From positions 186,001 to 250,000 of the forward strand of contig VGFA01000002.1 of assembly GCA_016869025.1 (NCBI GenBank): DNA of 64,000 nucleotides, given 5' to 3'. How positions within the stretch are numbered: the first letter of the stretch is position 1; every line of letters begins with the position of its first letter. Positions 56,160-63,537 of the stretch are shown here, in pieces. Below the pieces are notes generated by a model. It was not told the origin of the DNA. It saw only the letters and a list, made by a program, of their open reading frames with translations, and did no database searches. Source of the DNA: Armatimonadota bacterium (GTDB lineage Bacteria; Sysuimicrobiota; Sysuimicrobiia; Sysuimicrobiales; Humicultoraceae). The position numbers and the translations under genes were made by a program.

Positions 56160-57374
56160 TCAGCGTCCCTGCCCCACTTTCTGGCTGAACTGCGCGGCCT
56201 TGCCCTCGGTGCCAAGCGCCGGGGCGAGGACGACCTCGGCCGCGTGCATCTCGCGGATCGTCGCGGCCCCGCACAGCCCCATCGCGGTGCGCAGCGCCTC
56301 GATCAGGTTGTGCGATCCGTCGTCCACCCGAGCAGGGCCCAGCAGGATCTGCCGGAGCGCGCCCGTTGTGCCCACGCGGATTCGCGTACCGCGGGGGAGC
56401 GCGGCGTGCGGCGTGGCCATCCCCCAGTGGAAGCCGCGGCCCGGGGCCTCTTCGGCCCTCGCCAGCGCCGAGCCCAGCATGACCGCGTCGGCCCCGCACG
56501 CGATCGCCTTTGCCACGTCCCCGCCCACCGCTATGCCTCCGTCGGCCACCACCGGCACGTAGATCCCGGTCCGGCGCAGGTGGTCGTCGCGCGCGGCGGC
56601 CACATCGCAGATCGCCGTTGCCTGCGGCACACCGATGCCGAGTACCCTGCGGCTGGTGCAAGCCGCGCCCGGCCCGACCCCCACGAACAGCGCTGCGGCG
56701 CCGGCCTCCAGCAGGCCTGCCGCCGCCTCGTACCCGACGCAGTTGCCCGCCATCACCGGGACCCGTGCGCGGGCCGTGAGCGAGCGCAGCGATACCGCTC
56801 TGCCGCGCGAAGAGCGGTGTTCCTCGGTTACAACGGTGGACTGCACGAGCAACAGGTCGGCGCCGGCCTCCTCGGCCAGCGGCGCCAGGCGTCCGGCGGC
56901 GGCAGGCGTCATCGAGACCGCGCACGCGGCGCCTGCATCCTTGATGGCGCGGATGCGCGCGGCCACAAGCGCATCGTCAATGGGCGCGCGGTACAGCCGT
57001 TGGAGCAGGCCGACCACCTCGTCCGGCGCCGCGGCCGCGATCGCGTCCAGCGGTTCGGCGGGGTCGGCGTACCGCGTCTGCAGGCCTTCAAGGTTGAGCA
57101 CGGCCAGGCCGCCCAGGTCCGCGATGATGCCTGCGGTGCGCACGTCCACCACGCTGTCCATTGCGGACGCCACGACAGGGAGCCGGAACGCGTGTCCGCC
57201 CACCTGCCAGGAGCAGTCCACATCCTCGGGATCCAGTGTCGAGGCCGCCGGCACCAGGGCGATATCGTCGAGACTGAAGGTGCGCCGAACCTTCCGGCCA
57301 TGCCCCAGCCACTCGCCAGGTGCTTCCGGCCCGCTGACCCGGGCGGCACCGCGCGTCGGGGTCTGGACGATCAT
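56160..57374 (-). CDS. GuaB3-type IMP dehydrogenase-related protein
   Basis: 404 residues, without the CBS pair of ordinary IMP dehydrogenase. The barrel motifs [23 protein letters not shown], and [20 protein letters not shown] (catalytic-Cys loop) are present, and the flap region reads [20 protein letters not shown], the pattern of the GuaB3 family. It is placed between hpt and guaA, so it should supply the IMP-to-XMP step, but the reaction of GuaB3 proteins is less well established than that of GuaB. ATG at 57374 has a GGAGGCGAG site. Confidence 0.88.
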   Translation of the reverse strand: MIVQTPTRGAARVSGPEAPGEWLGHGRKVRRTFSLDDIALVPAASTLDPEDVDCSWQVGGHAFRLPVVASAMDSVVDVRTAGIIADLGGLAVLNLEGLQTRYADPAEPLDAIAAAAPDEVVGLLQRLYRAPIDDALVAARIRAIKDAGAACAVSMTPAAAGRLAPLAEEAGADLLLVQSTVVTEEHRSSRGRAVSLRSLTARARVPVMAGNCVGYEAAAGLLEAGAAALFVGVGPGAACTSRRVLGIGVPQATAICDVAAARDDHLRRTGIYVPVVADGGIAVGGDVAKAIACGADAVMLGSALARAEEAPGRGFHWGMATPHAALPRGTRIRVGTTGALRQILLGPARVDDGSHNLIEALRTAMGLCGAATIREMHAAEVVLAPALGTEGKAAQFSQKVGQGR

Positions 57375-57392
57375 GGCTCTCGCCTCCTGTGG

Positions 57393-57938
57393 CTAGATGC
57401 CGTAGAGTTCTGGCTTGAGGACGCCTATGAAGGGCAGGTTCCTGTAGCGGCCCGAGTAGTCGAGTCCGTATCCGATCACGAACTTGTCGGGGATCTCGAA
57501 CCCGCGGAAGTCAATCGGCACCTCGCGCCGGCGGCGGGGCCGCTTGTCCAGCAGCGCGCACACCCGCAGCGATGCCGGGTACCTGGCCTTGAGCGTCTCG
57601 AGCAGGTAGTCCATGGTCAGGCCGGTGTCAATGATGTCATCGACCACCAGCACGTGCCGACCCTCGATGCTCTGATTCAGGTCCTTGAGGATGCGGACGA
57701 TGCCGCTGCTCTCGGTGGAGTCCCCGTAGGAGGCCGTGGCCATGAAGTCCACGTGGCAGGGGATCGTGATCGCCTTCAGCAGGTCCGCGAGAAAAACGAA
57801 GGCACCCGTCAGGATGCCTACTAGCAGGGGTTCTTTGGTGTCGTACTCAGTGCTGATGCGCCGTCCGAGTTCCCGGATTCGATCCTGCAGGACCTCCTCC
57901 GGGATGAGGATTTCGTCGACGTCGTCTGCCAGGCCCAA
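57393..57938 (-). CDS. hpt: Hypoxanthine phosphoribosyltransferase
   Basis: About 181 residues. The PRPP loop VLVVDDIIDTGLTM, the N-terminal LLVGILTGAFVFLADLL and the C-terminal FVIGYGLDYSGRYRNLPFIG are diagnostic. It salvages hypoxanthine and guanine. I take the TTG at 57938 as start: GGAGAGG lies seven bases upstream, and a more distal ATG would precede the mapped -10 box. It opens the purine operon. Confidence 0.95.
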   Translation of the reverse strand: MGLADDVDEILIPEEVLQDRIRELGRRISTEYDTKEPLLVGILTGAFVFLADLLKAITIPCHVDFMATASYGDSTESSGIVRILKDLNQSIEGRHVLVVDDIIDTGLTMDYLLETLKARYPASLRVCALLDKRPRRRREVPIDFRGFEIPDKFVIGYGLDYSGRYRNLPFIGVLKPELYGI

Positions 57939-57971
57939 CGGCGGTCCTCTCCTTGCGTGCGGATTTGAGTC

Positions 57972-58001
57972 ATTATAAGCCGGCCCTAAACAGGGCGTCA
58001 A
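57972..58001 (-). promoter_or_regulatory. Sigma70-type promoter of hpt-guaB3-guaA
   Basis: TTGACG (57996-58001) and TATAAT (57972-57977) are separated by 18 bases on the minus strand, about 35 bases before the TTG start with its ribosome site. Confidence 0.8.
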
Positions 58002-58046
58002 TCGGGGGTTCGGGCGGGGCAGTGGATCAGTCTGGCCGTCCGCTGT

Positions 58047-58610
58047 CTAGCGCATCCGGATCTGCTCGATAACTGGAGCATCGATCCGTGTACGGTCGTC
58101 GGCTTCGGTCCACACTTCCCGGTGAACACTAGCGGGGTCACCATGGTAGAGATGGACCAGTATGCCCTCAATCTTGGCGACCTTGAGAGCTGGGATGAAA
58201 TCGCTGTCCCCGGTTAGAATCGCAGCGCGGTCAATACGCTGCTTGGCTGCGAGAAGGACCATATCCACGCCTAGCATGATATCAACCCGCTTCTGCTCAA
58301 AGATCTGCTTCCCATCGGTCGCGTCTATGCCGCGGTATTCCAGCTTTCCCAGTCGGATTTCAAACCGCGGCAGACGGGAAAGGGCGTCCATGAACCTTCT
58401 CGCCCTTGCATACCTCTCGCTTTCTTCTTGGGTCGGGGGGTTACCCTGGTAAGGCATACAGTTGTAATAGTAGGCCCGCAGAAGCGCGTTTCCGCCCGCC
58501 ATGAACTCGACCAGCCTCCCAAAGTCGATCCTGGCCAAGCCGAATTCGTCCCGAAGGACGGCGGACCAATACCCTCCGTCAATGAATACGGCTGTCTGGC
58601 GTGTTGGCAC
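58047..58610 (-). CDS. NYN-domain (LabA/DUF88) PIN-like ribonuclease
   Basis: 187 residues, GTG start. The NYN fold is shown by AVFIDGGYWSAVL with the first Asp, EQKRVDIMLGVDMVLLA with the central Asp residues, and AAILTGDSDFIPALKVAKIEG with the last acidic cluster. Such proteins are metal-dependent RNases of unclear target. No partner gene is obvious; it stands alone between the purine promoter and a terminator. Confidence 0.9.
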   Translation of the reverse strand: MPTRQTAVFIDGGYWSAVLRDEFGLARIDFGRLVEFMAGGNALLRAYYYNCMPYQGNPPTQEESERYARARRFMDALSRLPRFEIRLGKLEYRGIDATDGKQIFEQKRVDIMLGVDMVLLAAKQRIDRAAILTGDSDFIPALKVAKIEGILVHLYHGDPASVHREVWTEADDRTRIDAPVIEQIRMR

Positions 58611-58647
58611 GGCGCAACCCCCCTAAACAACGGCACAGAAGCAGGAA

Positions 58648-58673
58648 GAGGAGGCCCCCTTCGGGGTCTCCTC
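58648..58673 (-). terminator. Terminator after the pyrimidine operon
   Basis: GAGGAGGCCCC and GGGGTCTCCTC form an 11-bp stem (one G-U) around a short loop; a pyrimidine-rich TTCCTGCTTCT follows on the minus strand. It lies beyond the pyrE stop and before the NYN gene. Confidence 0.7.
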
Positions 58674-58775
58674 ATCTTTCCCGCCGTGCCTGTGGGACGG
58701 CGGGGAGCATATAGACTCTTCGCCCATCTATGTTACCCTCCACTCGGCATTTGTCAACAAACAGACGTTCGACTG

Positions 58776-59354
58776 TCAGGAGGGGTTGGCGCGGCTGCCC
58801 GGCTTGCGCACGGGCACGCCCTCCCGGCACTGAGGGCACCGGTCAGGAGCAAACGTCGGCAGGTCGAGGGTGACGAGCGCTTCCAGAGGGGCCTCCAGGT
58901 CCATGCGGCCGCCGGTCCGGTCCACCAGCGCGCCGAAGCCCACCACCTCGCCGCCGGCTGCCCCCACCAGGGAAGCCACCTCCGCGGCCGACCCTCCGGT
59001 CGTGATAACGTCCTCCACCACCAGGACCCGCTCGCCCTCGGCGATCGCGAAGCCGCGCCGCAGCGCCATCTGTCCGCCGTCCCTCTCTGCGAAGATCGCG
59101 CGCACGCCCAGTGCCCGCGCGACCTCGTGCGCAACCACCACCGCGCCCAAGGCCGGCCCGATTACCACATGCGGCCGCAGCGGCCGCAGGCGTTCGGCCA
59201 GCGCCGCACCCAAGGCCTGCGCCTCCTCTGGGTACTGGAGGATCAGTGCCGACTGCACGTAGATGGGACTGTGCAGACCGGAAGAGAGCAGGAAGTGACC
59301 GTCCGCCACCGCGCCGCGCCGGCGAAACAGGGCGAGCCAGGCCTCGCCCGTCAT
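58776..59354 (-). CDS. pyrE: Orotate phosphoribosyltransferase
   Basis: 192 residues. FLLSSGLHSPIYVQSALILQ substrate segment and PRPP loop VLVVEDVITTGGSA are intact. It converts orotate to OMP. The ATG at 59354 overlaps the pyrF stop by four bases. The C-terminal tail has an extra CPQC pair followed by a basic end, seen in one PyrE subgroup. Confidence 0.95.
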   Translation of the reverse strand: MTGEAWLALFRRRGAVADGHFLLSSGLHSPIYVQSALILQYPEEAQALGAALAERLRPLRPHVVIGPALGAVVVAHEVARALGVRAIFAERDGGQMALRRGFAIAEGERVLVVEDVITTGGSAAEVASLVGAAGGEVVGFGALVDRTGGRMDLEAPLEALVTLDLPTFAPDRCPQCREGVPVRKPGSRANPS

Positions 59355-60082
59355 GCCCCAACACCTGGAGGCGGCCCGGCATCCAACATTCGCGCTGCAG
59401 GCGTCCGGCGCAGGGCAGCGGCCATCTCCTCGGCCACCGCCTGCGCGGCCCACGCCGGATCGGCCGCGGCCGTGATGGGACGGCCAACCACCAGGTAGTC
59501 GGCGCCGGCCCGCACCGCCTGCCCAGGCGTCGCCACGCGCGCCTGGTCGTGGACCGCTGCCCCAGAAGGCCGGATCGCCGGTGTCAGCACGCGGAAGGCG
59601 AGACCGCAGGCGGCCTTGATCCGCGCGCACTCCCGCGCCGACGCCACAACGCCCGCGAGGCCGGCTGCTTGGGCCCCAGCTGCGGCGCGCAATACGCTGG
59701 CGCCCACCCGGCCGGCGTCACTGGTCAGGCGCGTGACCCCGAGCACGCCGGTCGCACCGCCGGATCGCCGTGCGGCGTCTGCCGCGGCCTCCATCGCCGC
59801 TGGCCCGGCCGCGCAGTGTACGGTCAACAGCGCAACGCCGAGTTCCGCCGCGGCCGCGACGGAGCCGGCGACCGTGTGCGGGATGTCGTGGAACTTGAGG
59901 TCGAGGAAGACCTGCCCGCCGGCGGCGCGCACGGCACGCACCGCCTCGGGCCCGGCGGCGGTGAAGAGCACGGATCCTATCTTGAACCAGGGCGTCACCG
60001 GCAGCACGCGGTGGACCAGGGCTGCGGCGGCCTCCAGCGTCGGGAGGTCCAGGGCGACGACGAGGGCTGGGGTTCTGGCCAA
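59351..60082 (-). CDS. pyrF: Orotidine 5'-phosphate decarboxylase
   Basis: About 243 residues. ALVVALDLPTLEAA opening, catalytic DLKFHDIPHTVAG with the Asp-Lys-Asp set, LTVHCAAGPAAM, and phosphate loop YLVVGRPIT. It decarboxylates OMP to UMP. The TTG at 60082 is chosen; it comes five bases after the HicB-like stop. The longer frame upstream overlaps that gene and is rejected. Confidence 0.93.
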   Translation of the reverse strand: MARTPALVVALDLPTLEAAAALVHRVLPVTPWFKIGSVLFTAAGPEAVRAVRAAGGQVFLDLKFHDIPHTVAGSVAAAAELGVALLTVHCAAGPAAMEAAADAARRSGGATGVLGVTRLTSDAGRVGASVLRAAAGAQAAGLAGVVASARECARIKAACGLAFRVLTPAIRPSGAAVHDQARVATPGQAVRAGADYLVVGRPITAAADPAWAAQAVAEEMAAALRRTPAARMLDAGPPPGVGA

Positions 60083-60087
60083 CGGCT

Positions 60088-60306
60088 CTAGACCGGGACC
60101 TTCACCCGGTACTCTCGGACCTCCGCGATCGGGAGGCCGAGCGCCCGGCGCGCGGCAATCCATTCTGCGATGGCATCCTTCACGTTCTCGAGGGCTTCCT
60201 GCTCTGTCATGCCTTCCGAGATCACTCCGCGCAACGCAGGAACTCGAACAACGTAGACGCCGCTGGAAGCGTCGTAGTCCATGATCGCGGTAAACTCGGT
60301 CTCCAC
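60088..60306 (-). CDS. HicB-like antitoxin-family protein
   Basis: 72 residues, GTG start. METEFTAIMDYDASSGVYVV, PALRGVISEGMTEQEALENV and KDAIAEWIA follow the HicB partial RNase H-like (UPF0150) fold. HicB normally neutralises the HicA RNA-binding toxin. No HicA-like gene (KxxGFxxxRxxGSH pattern) is adjacent. Instead a 54-residue frame ends three bases before it. It is buried in the pyr operon, which suggests either an orphan or a partner of that small protein. Confidence 0.85.
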   Translation of the reverse strand: METEFTAIMDYDASSGVYVVRVPALRGVISEGMTEQEALENVKDAIAEWIAARRALGLPIAEVREYRVKVPV

Positions 60307-60309
60307 GCC

Positions 60310-60474
60310 CTACTTCCCTCCCAGCAGAGCAGCCAGTTCCTCCACACCGCCCGGCAGAGCCATCCGGTCCCGAATGAATTCCAGCTCTGCTCTCCACGCG
60401 CAACGGTCGTTCAGCGCCTTGCTGGGTCGGCCCTTCGCGCTTTCGTTGCGTCCTTCCGCGCGCTCCCTCTGCAT
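60310..60474 (-). CDS. 54-residue charged protein upstream of the HicB-like gene
   Basis: ATG at 60474, seven bases after the pyrD stop, TAG at 60310. The product begins MQRERAEGRN and ends ELAALLGGK; the middle contains AWRAELEFIRDRMALPGGVE, which looks helical. It is too short to be a usual HicA. Its tight fit between pyrD and the HicB-like gene (gaps of 6 and 3 bases), and a frame different from the neighbours, support it as a gene. A purine-rich GGAG stretch precedes it weakly. Function unknown; a partner of the HicB-like protein is one possibility. Confidence 0.55.
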   Translation of the reverse strand: MQRERAEGRNESAKGRPSKALNDRCAWRAELEFIRDRMALPGGVEELAALLGGK

Positions 60475-60480
60475 TGGTCC

Positions 60481-61449
60481 TCACGCCTCTCCTTCAAAGA
60501 GGTGTCCTCCAACAAGAGGAGGGACGTCATCCATGCCTTCCAGCGCCCTGGTGAGATCAGTCACCCGCTCGACGCCGTGCTCCGTCAGGTACGCCCGCAG
60601 CCCCTCTGTGATCTCCTCGGCCGTGCGCGGGTTGTCGATCAACGCCGAGGCCACTGCCACGGCGTGCGCGCCGCAGAGCAGGAATTCGACCGCGTCCTCC
60701 CAGGTGGCGATCCCGCCCATGCCGATGATCGGAAGGCGCACGGAACGCGCGACCTCCCACACCATGCGCAGCGCCACGGGCTTGATCGCCGGCCCGGAGA
60801 GCCCGCCTGCTCCGGCGCCCAGGCGCGGTCGGCGCGTCCGTGCGTCCACGGCAAGAGCACTCAGGGTGTTGATCAGCGACAGGCCGTCCGCCCCGCCGTC
60901 GGCGGCCGCCGTGGCCATAGCAGCGATGTCGGTCACGTTGGGGCTGAGCTTGACGAACAGTGGGAGCGCCGTGCGCGCGCGCACGGCGCCGACAAGCGCC
61001 TGCGTGCGGCCGGGATCGGTGCCGAAGTGCAGCCCGTCGGTGACGTTCGGGCAGGAGACGTTGATCTCGATCGCGGCAACCCCGTCCTCGCCGCTCAGCA
61101 GCTCGGCCAGGGCCGCGTACTCGTCGGCGCTGCCTCCGGCGATGCTCACGATGATCGGACGCCCCAGCGTGCGCAGGAAGGGCATCTCCCGGGCGATGAA
61201 CCCGGCGACGCCGGGGTTGCGCAGGCCGATGGCGTTCAACCATCCGCTGAGCACCTGGATGGTGTCCGGCCCCGGATGGCCCTCCCGGGGCTCCATTGTT
61301 ACGGACTTGGTGACGATGCCGCCGAACGCGCGTAGGTCGTATGCAGCCTGCACCTGCCGGCCGAACTCCAGCGGCCCGGGCGCGGCGAGAACCGGGCAGG
61401 GAAAGGTGATGCCGGCGAGGGTGACGGCCAGCGACTGTTCGGCGGCCAC
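60481..61449 (-). CDS. pyrD: Dihydroorotate dehydrogenase, class 1 (1B-like)
   Basis: 322 residues, GTG start. Opening LAVTLAGITFPCPVLAAPGP, active-site loop EINVSCPNV with the catalytic Cys of class 1 enzymes, FVKLSPNVTDI, and the FMN-phosphate segment PIIGMGGIATWEDAVEFLLCG. Class 1B enzymes act with a PyrK subunit, which is not in this window. It starts one base after the PIN-domain gene stop. Confidence 0.95.
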   Translation of the reverse strand: MAAEQSLAVTLAGITFPCPVLAAPGPLEFGRQVQAAYDLRAFGGIVTKSVTMEPREGHPGPDTIQVLSGWLNAIGLRNPGVAGFIAREMPFLRTLGRPIIVSIAGGSADEYAALAELLSGEDGVAAIEINVSCPNVTDGLHFGTDPGRTQALVGAVRARTALPLFVKLSPNVTDIAAMATAAADGGADGLSLINTLSALAVDARTRRPRLGAGAGGLSGPAIKPVALRMVWEVARSVRLPIIGMGGIATWEDAVEFLLCGAHAVAVASALIDNPRTAEEITEGLRAYLTEHGVERVTDLTRALEGMDDVPPLVGGHLFEGEA

Positions 61450-61450
61450 G

Positions 61451-61915
61451 CTACCTGGGCGTCCGGCCAGCAGGAATCAACTCGAACCCGGCCGTGAGGA
61501 AACGCCAGTCGAAGCCAAACGCATGCTTGATGCCTCTACGCTTCATCGTAACAAGACTGACCGCGTCGGTGTACGAGAACTCTTGGTCCCGGTACTGCCG
61601 CAGCAGCGACCGGGCGTCGCCTTCCAGCTCTGCATCGGCATACACGAGAGCCAATCGAGGTGTGGCCTGCAGCCGGTCCAGCAAAGCCCAGGCCGGAGCA
61701 AACCCCACTTCCCTCCGAAGAAAGGTGTAGCTCTCAGCGATGACGAGGTTCGTGACCACCACTTGGTGGAAACGGCGCAGTATCCCGGGCCACGCCGCCG
61801 ATGCGTGCGCGTGGTGACTATCGGCGAGCGATAGGAGGGCGATCCACCCCCCGGTGTCCACGAAGATCCTAGCGGCGGCGGCCACGCGGGCTGTGTGCCT
61901 GGACAAGGTAGGCAT
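61451..61915 (-). CDS. PIN-domain ribonuclease, VapC-like toxin
   Basis: 154 residues at most. PIN motifs: IFVDTGGWIALLSLADSHHA with the first Asp, TNLVIAESYTFLRR with the Glu, and SYTDAVSLVTMKRRGIKHAF with the distal Asp. The start is uncertain: an ATG at 61915 overlaps the upstream gene by 47 bases, and a GTG at 61885 by 17. VapC-type toxins cleave tRNA or rRNA. Paired with an RHH antitoxin gene and directly followed by pyrD. Confidence 0.88.
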   Translation of the reverse strand: MPTLSRHTARVAAAARIFVDTGGWIALLSLADSHHAHASAAWPGILRRFHQVVVTNLVIAESYTFLRREVGFAPAWALLDRLQATPRLALVYADAELEGDARSLLRQYRDQEFSYTDAVSLVTMKRRGIKHAFGFDWRFLTAGFELIPAGRTPR

Positions 61916-62135
61916 CGTGGCGCTCGGCTCCGTCGCGCGGCCCGCCGGGTGCGGCCAACTCCGGCAACTCCATCAGCGGATCGGCGTCGGGAGGCAGGGC
62001 CTCCTCAATCACCCGGTCGGCTCCTTCCCGCAGGAGACAGGCAAGAGAGACGTCGCGGCGGCGCGCAATCTCCCGCAGGACGCGGTGTTGGCGGTCCTCC
62101 AGGTAGATCTGAATGGGCCTCTTCTTGATGGCCAT
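61869..62135 (-). CDS. Ribbon-helix-helix antitoxin, VapB-like
   Basis: About 88 residues starting MAIKKRPIQIYLEDRQHRVL, then REIARRRDVSLACLLREGAD, a CopG/RHH DNA-binding fold, followed by an acidic Pro-rich toxin-binding tail. It overlaps the PIN gene. The ATG at 62135 lies seven bases after a TATGGT -10-like box (62143-62148), again nearly leaderless. TATC...GATA arms near that box could be its operator. Confidence 0.85.
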   Translation of the reverse strand: MAIKKRPIQIYLEDRQHRVLREIARRRDVSLACLLREGADRVIEEALPPDADPLMELPELAAPGGPRDGAERHDAYLVQAHSPRGRRR

Positions 62136-62307
62136 TTCTATCACCATACCAGATATACATCGTATTCCCTAACATCGTCAAGAGCGATACATAGAACGAG
62201 ACTGTCAAGCCCAGGGTTGCGCTTCTCTTGGCTGGTTGTTGTCGGTTCGACTCCCGTTAGCCTCCTGCTGACGAGGCCGTGTCCTCTGTGGCCACTGCCG
62301 GACTCCT

Positions 62308-63471
62308 CTATGCCGTCGGCTGCCTCAGGCCTCGTAGGGCTCGGCGCAGCTGGGTATGTGCCCCTGACAGCATCGGCAGACGAACTTGCAGCCAGTCGTC
62401 AGCGTCCCGGTGGTCCACGGTGCGCCGTATCCTGCGTACCGCTTCCCTGACGACGGGCTGGAACCGCGGCCACCCACAGACCTCCAGCCACGCCTGCAGC
62501 GTGCCTTGCTGGTGCAGGCTCACCAATCTCACCAGTGGAGCCAGCCCACGTCCCCAGCTCATCCCCCGCTTGGTGAACCGCTCCGCCCACGGCTTGTCCA
62601 CGTTCGCCTCCGCCGCCCCAAGCCCCCGCCAGGTCGCATCCACAGCCACCGGCATCCCTCGCTGTCGGTACTCCCGCAATCCGTCCCGATTCTCCCACAG
62701 ATACCCACGCAAGCCGTCGATGGCGCCCCGTCGGTCAGCGTCGGTGCGCTGGCGCACCCCCCGGAGTATCTCGTCGATGGCCGCCCACGTGTCACCACGC
62801 CGGATCGCCTTCCACACCTGCCGCATCACCACAGGATGATCGCCTAATCCCACCTTCACCTCTTTCCACAAGTGCCACCGATCAAGCTGGAACTCACAGT
62901 GCGGCAGATACTCAAGCCCTTGGCGGATCCACCCCGCTCCATCCCCGTTCAGCACCGTGCATCGTACCTGCTCCAGCGCGCAGTACCCATGCAGGCTCAG
63001 CACCGCCCCACGCCAGAATCTTTCGGCCTCCCCAACAGCCCCGTACACGTGCTTCGCTAAGAGCCGGTACTCCTCACTGCCCGGGTGCCGGCGCTCCCAT
63101 CCCCGGTGGCAGACCAGCACCCGTACCTCCCCACGCAACGCCCGTCGCTTCGGTAAGATCTCCCCCACCCGCCGACGTCGCTTGCCTCGCTGCAGTGCCA
63201 CCCGCACCTCATCCGCCTCCGCAAACAGCACCTCCACCCTCTCCCCTGTCGTAGGCGGTACAACCCCGTCCTCAAACAACGCCTCCACCTGCTCCTCTTC
63301 TCGACAGATCCGCTGACCCCCAACCTGCTTCACCCACCGGTGTATCGCCCCGTGGCTCGGCCCCCGCCCATCCGGCCGCCTGCTCATCAACTCCCCGTCC
63401 AGGATCTCAAGTGCCTGCCTCAACTCCTCTCGAGCTACCTCGGCCGTCGCCTCCCAGATCCGCTGCTCCAA
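62308..63471 (-). CDS. ISLre2/UPF0236-type transposase, probably truncated
   Basis: 387 residues with a doubtful TTG start. The motifs VEVLFAEADEVRVALQ, TVLNGDGAGWIRQGLEYLPH and FQLDRWHLWKEVK belong to the UPF0236/ISLre2 transposase family. Compared with my memory of full-length members (about 450-500 residues), the N-terminal part that usually carries the fG-x-V and R-x-Y motifs is missing between MSRRPDG and PSHGAIHRWV, as if about 90 residues had been deleted in frame. Likely inactive. Confidence 0.8.
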   Translation of the reverse strand: MEQRIWEATAEVAREELRQALEILDGELMSRRPDGRGPSHGAIHRWVKQVGGQRICREEEQVEALFEDGVVPPTTGERVEVLFAEADEVRVALQRGKRRRRVGEILPKRRALRGEVRVLVCHRGWERRHPGSEEYRLLAKHVYGAVGEAERFWRGAVLSLHGYCALEQVRCTVLNGDGAGWIRQGLEYLPHCEFQLDRWHLWKEVKVGLGDHPVVMRQVWKAIRRGDTWAAIDEILRGVRQRTDADRRGAIDGLRGYLWENRDGLREYRQRGMPVAVDATWRGLGAAEANVDKPWAERFTKRGMSWGRGLAPLVRLVSLHQQGTLQAWLEVCGWPRFQPVVREAVRRIRRTVDHRDADDWLQVRLPMLSGAHTQLRRALRGLRQPTA

Positions 63472-63484
63472 CCTCCGTGTTGCC

Positions 63485-63537
63485 TCAGAAGTAGGTGTTA
63501 CCGCGTGGTAGTTCTTTGCCCCAGAAATGGTGTTACC
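63485..63537. repeat. 17-bp imperfect direct repeat between two IS genes
   Basis: TCAGAAGTAGGTGTTACC (63485-63502) and CCAGAAATGGTGTTACC (63521-63537) share GGTGTTACC and CAGAA. They lie between the two transposase genes, and the stop of the second is inside the first copy. They may be element ends or target duplications. Confidence 0.5.

Noticed and set aside
56140-56925. N-terminal extension of guaA
   Set aside because: It overlaps guaB3 entirely and has no domain; the GMP synthase fold begins at the ATG at 56139.
57939-58001. ATG start for hpt 63 bases upstream
   Set aside because: That start would lie before the TATAAT box at 57972-57977; the TTG at 57938 has a good ribosome site.
60083-60484. 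N-terminal extension of pyrF
   Set aside because: It covers the HicB-like and 54-residue genes in another frame; the decarboxylase fold starts at the TTG at 60082.
62225-62275. tRNA-like GGTTCGACTCCCG sequence on the plus strand
   Set aside because: The flanking bases do not form a T-stem, acceptor stem or anticodon arm.
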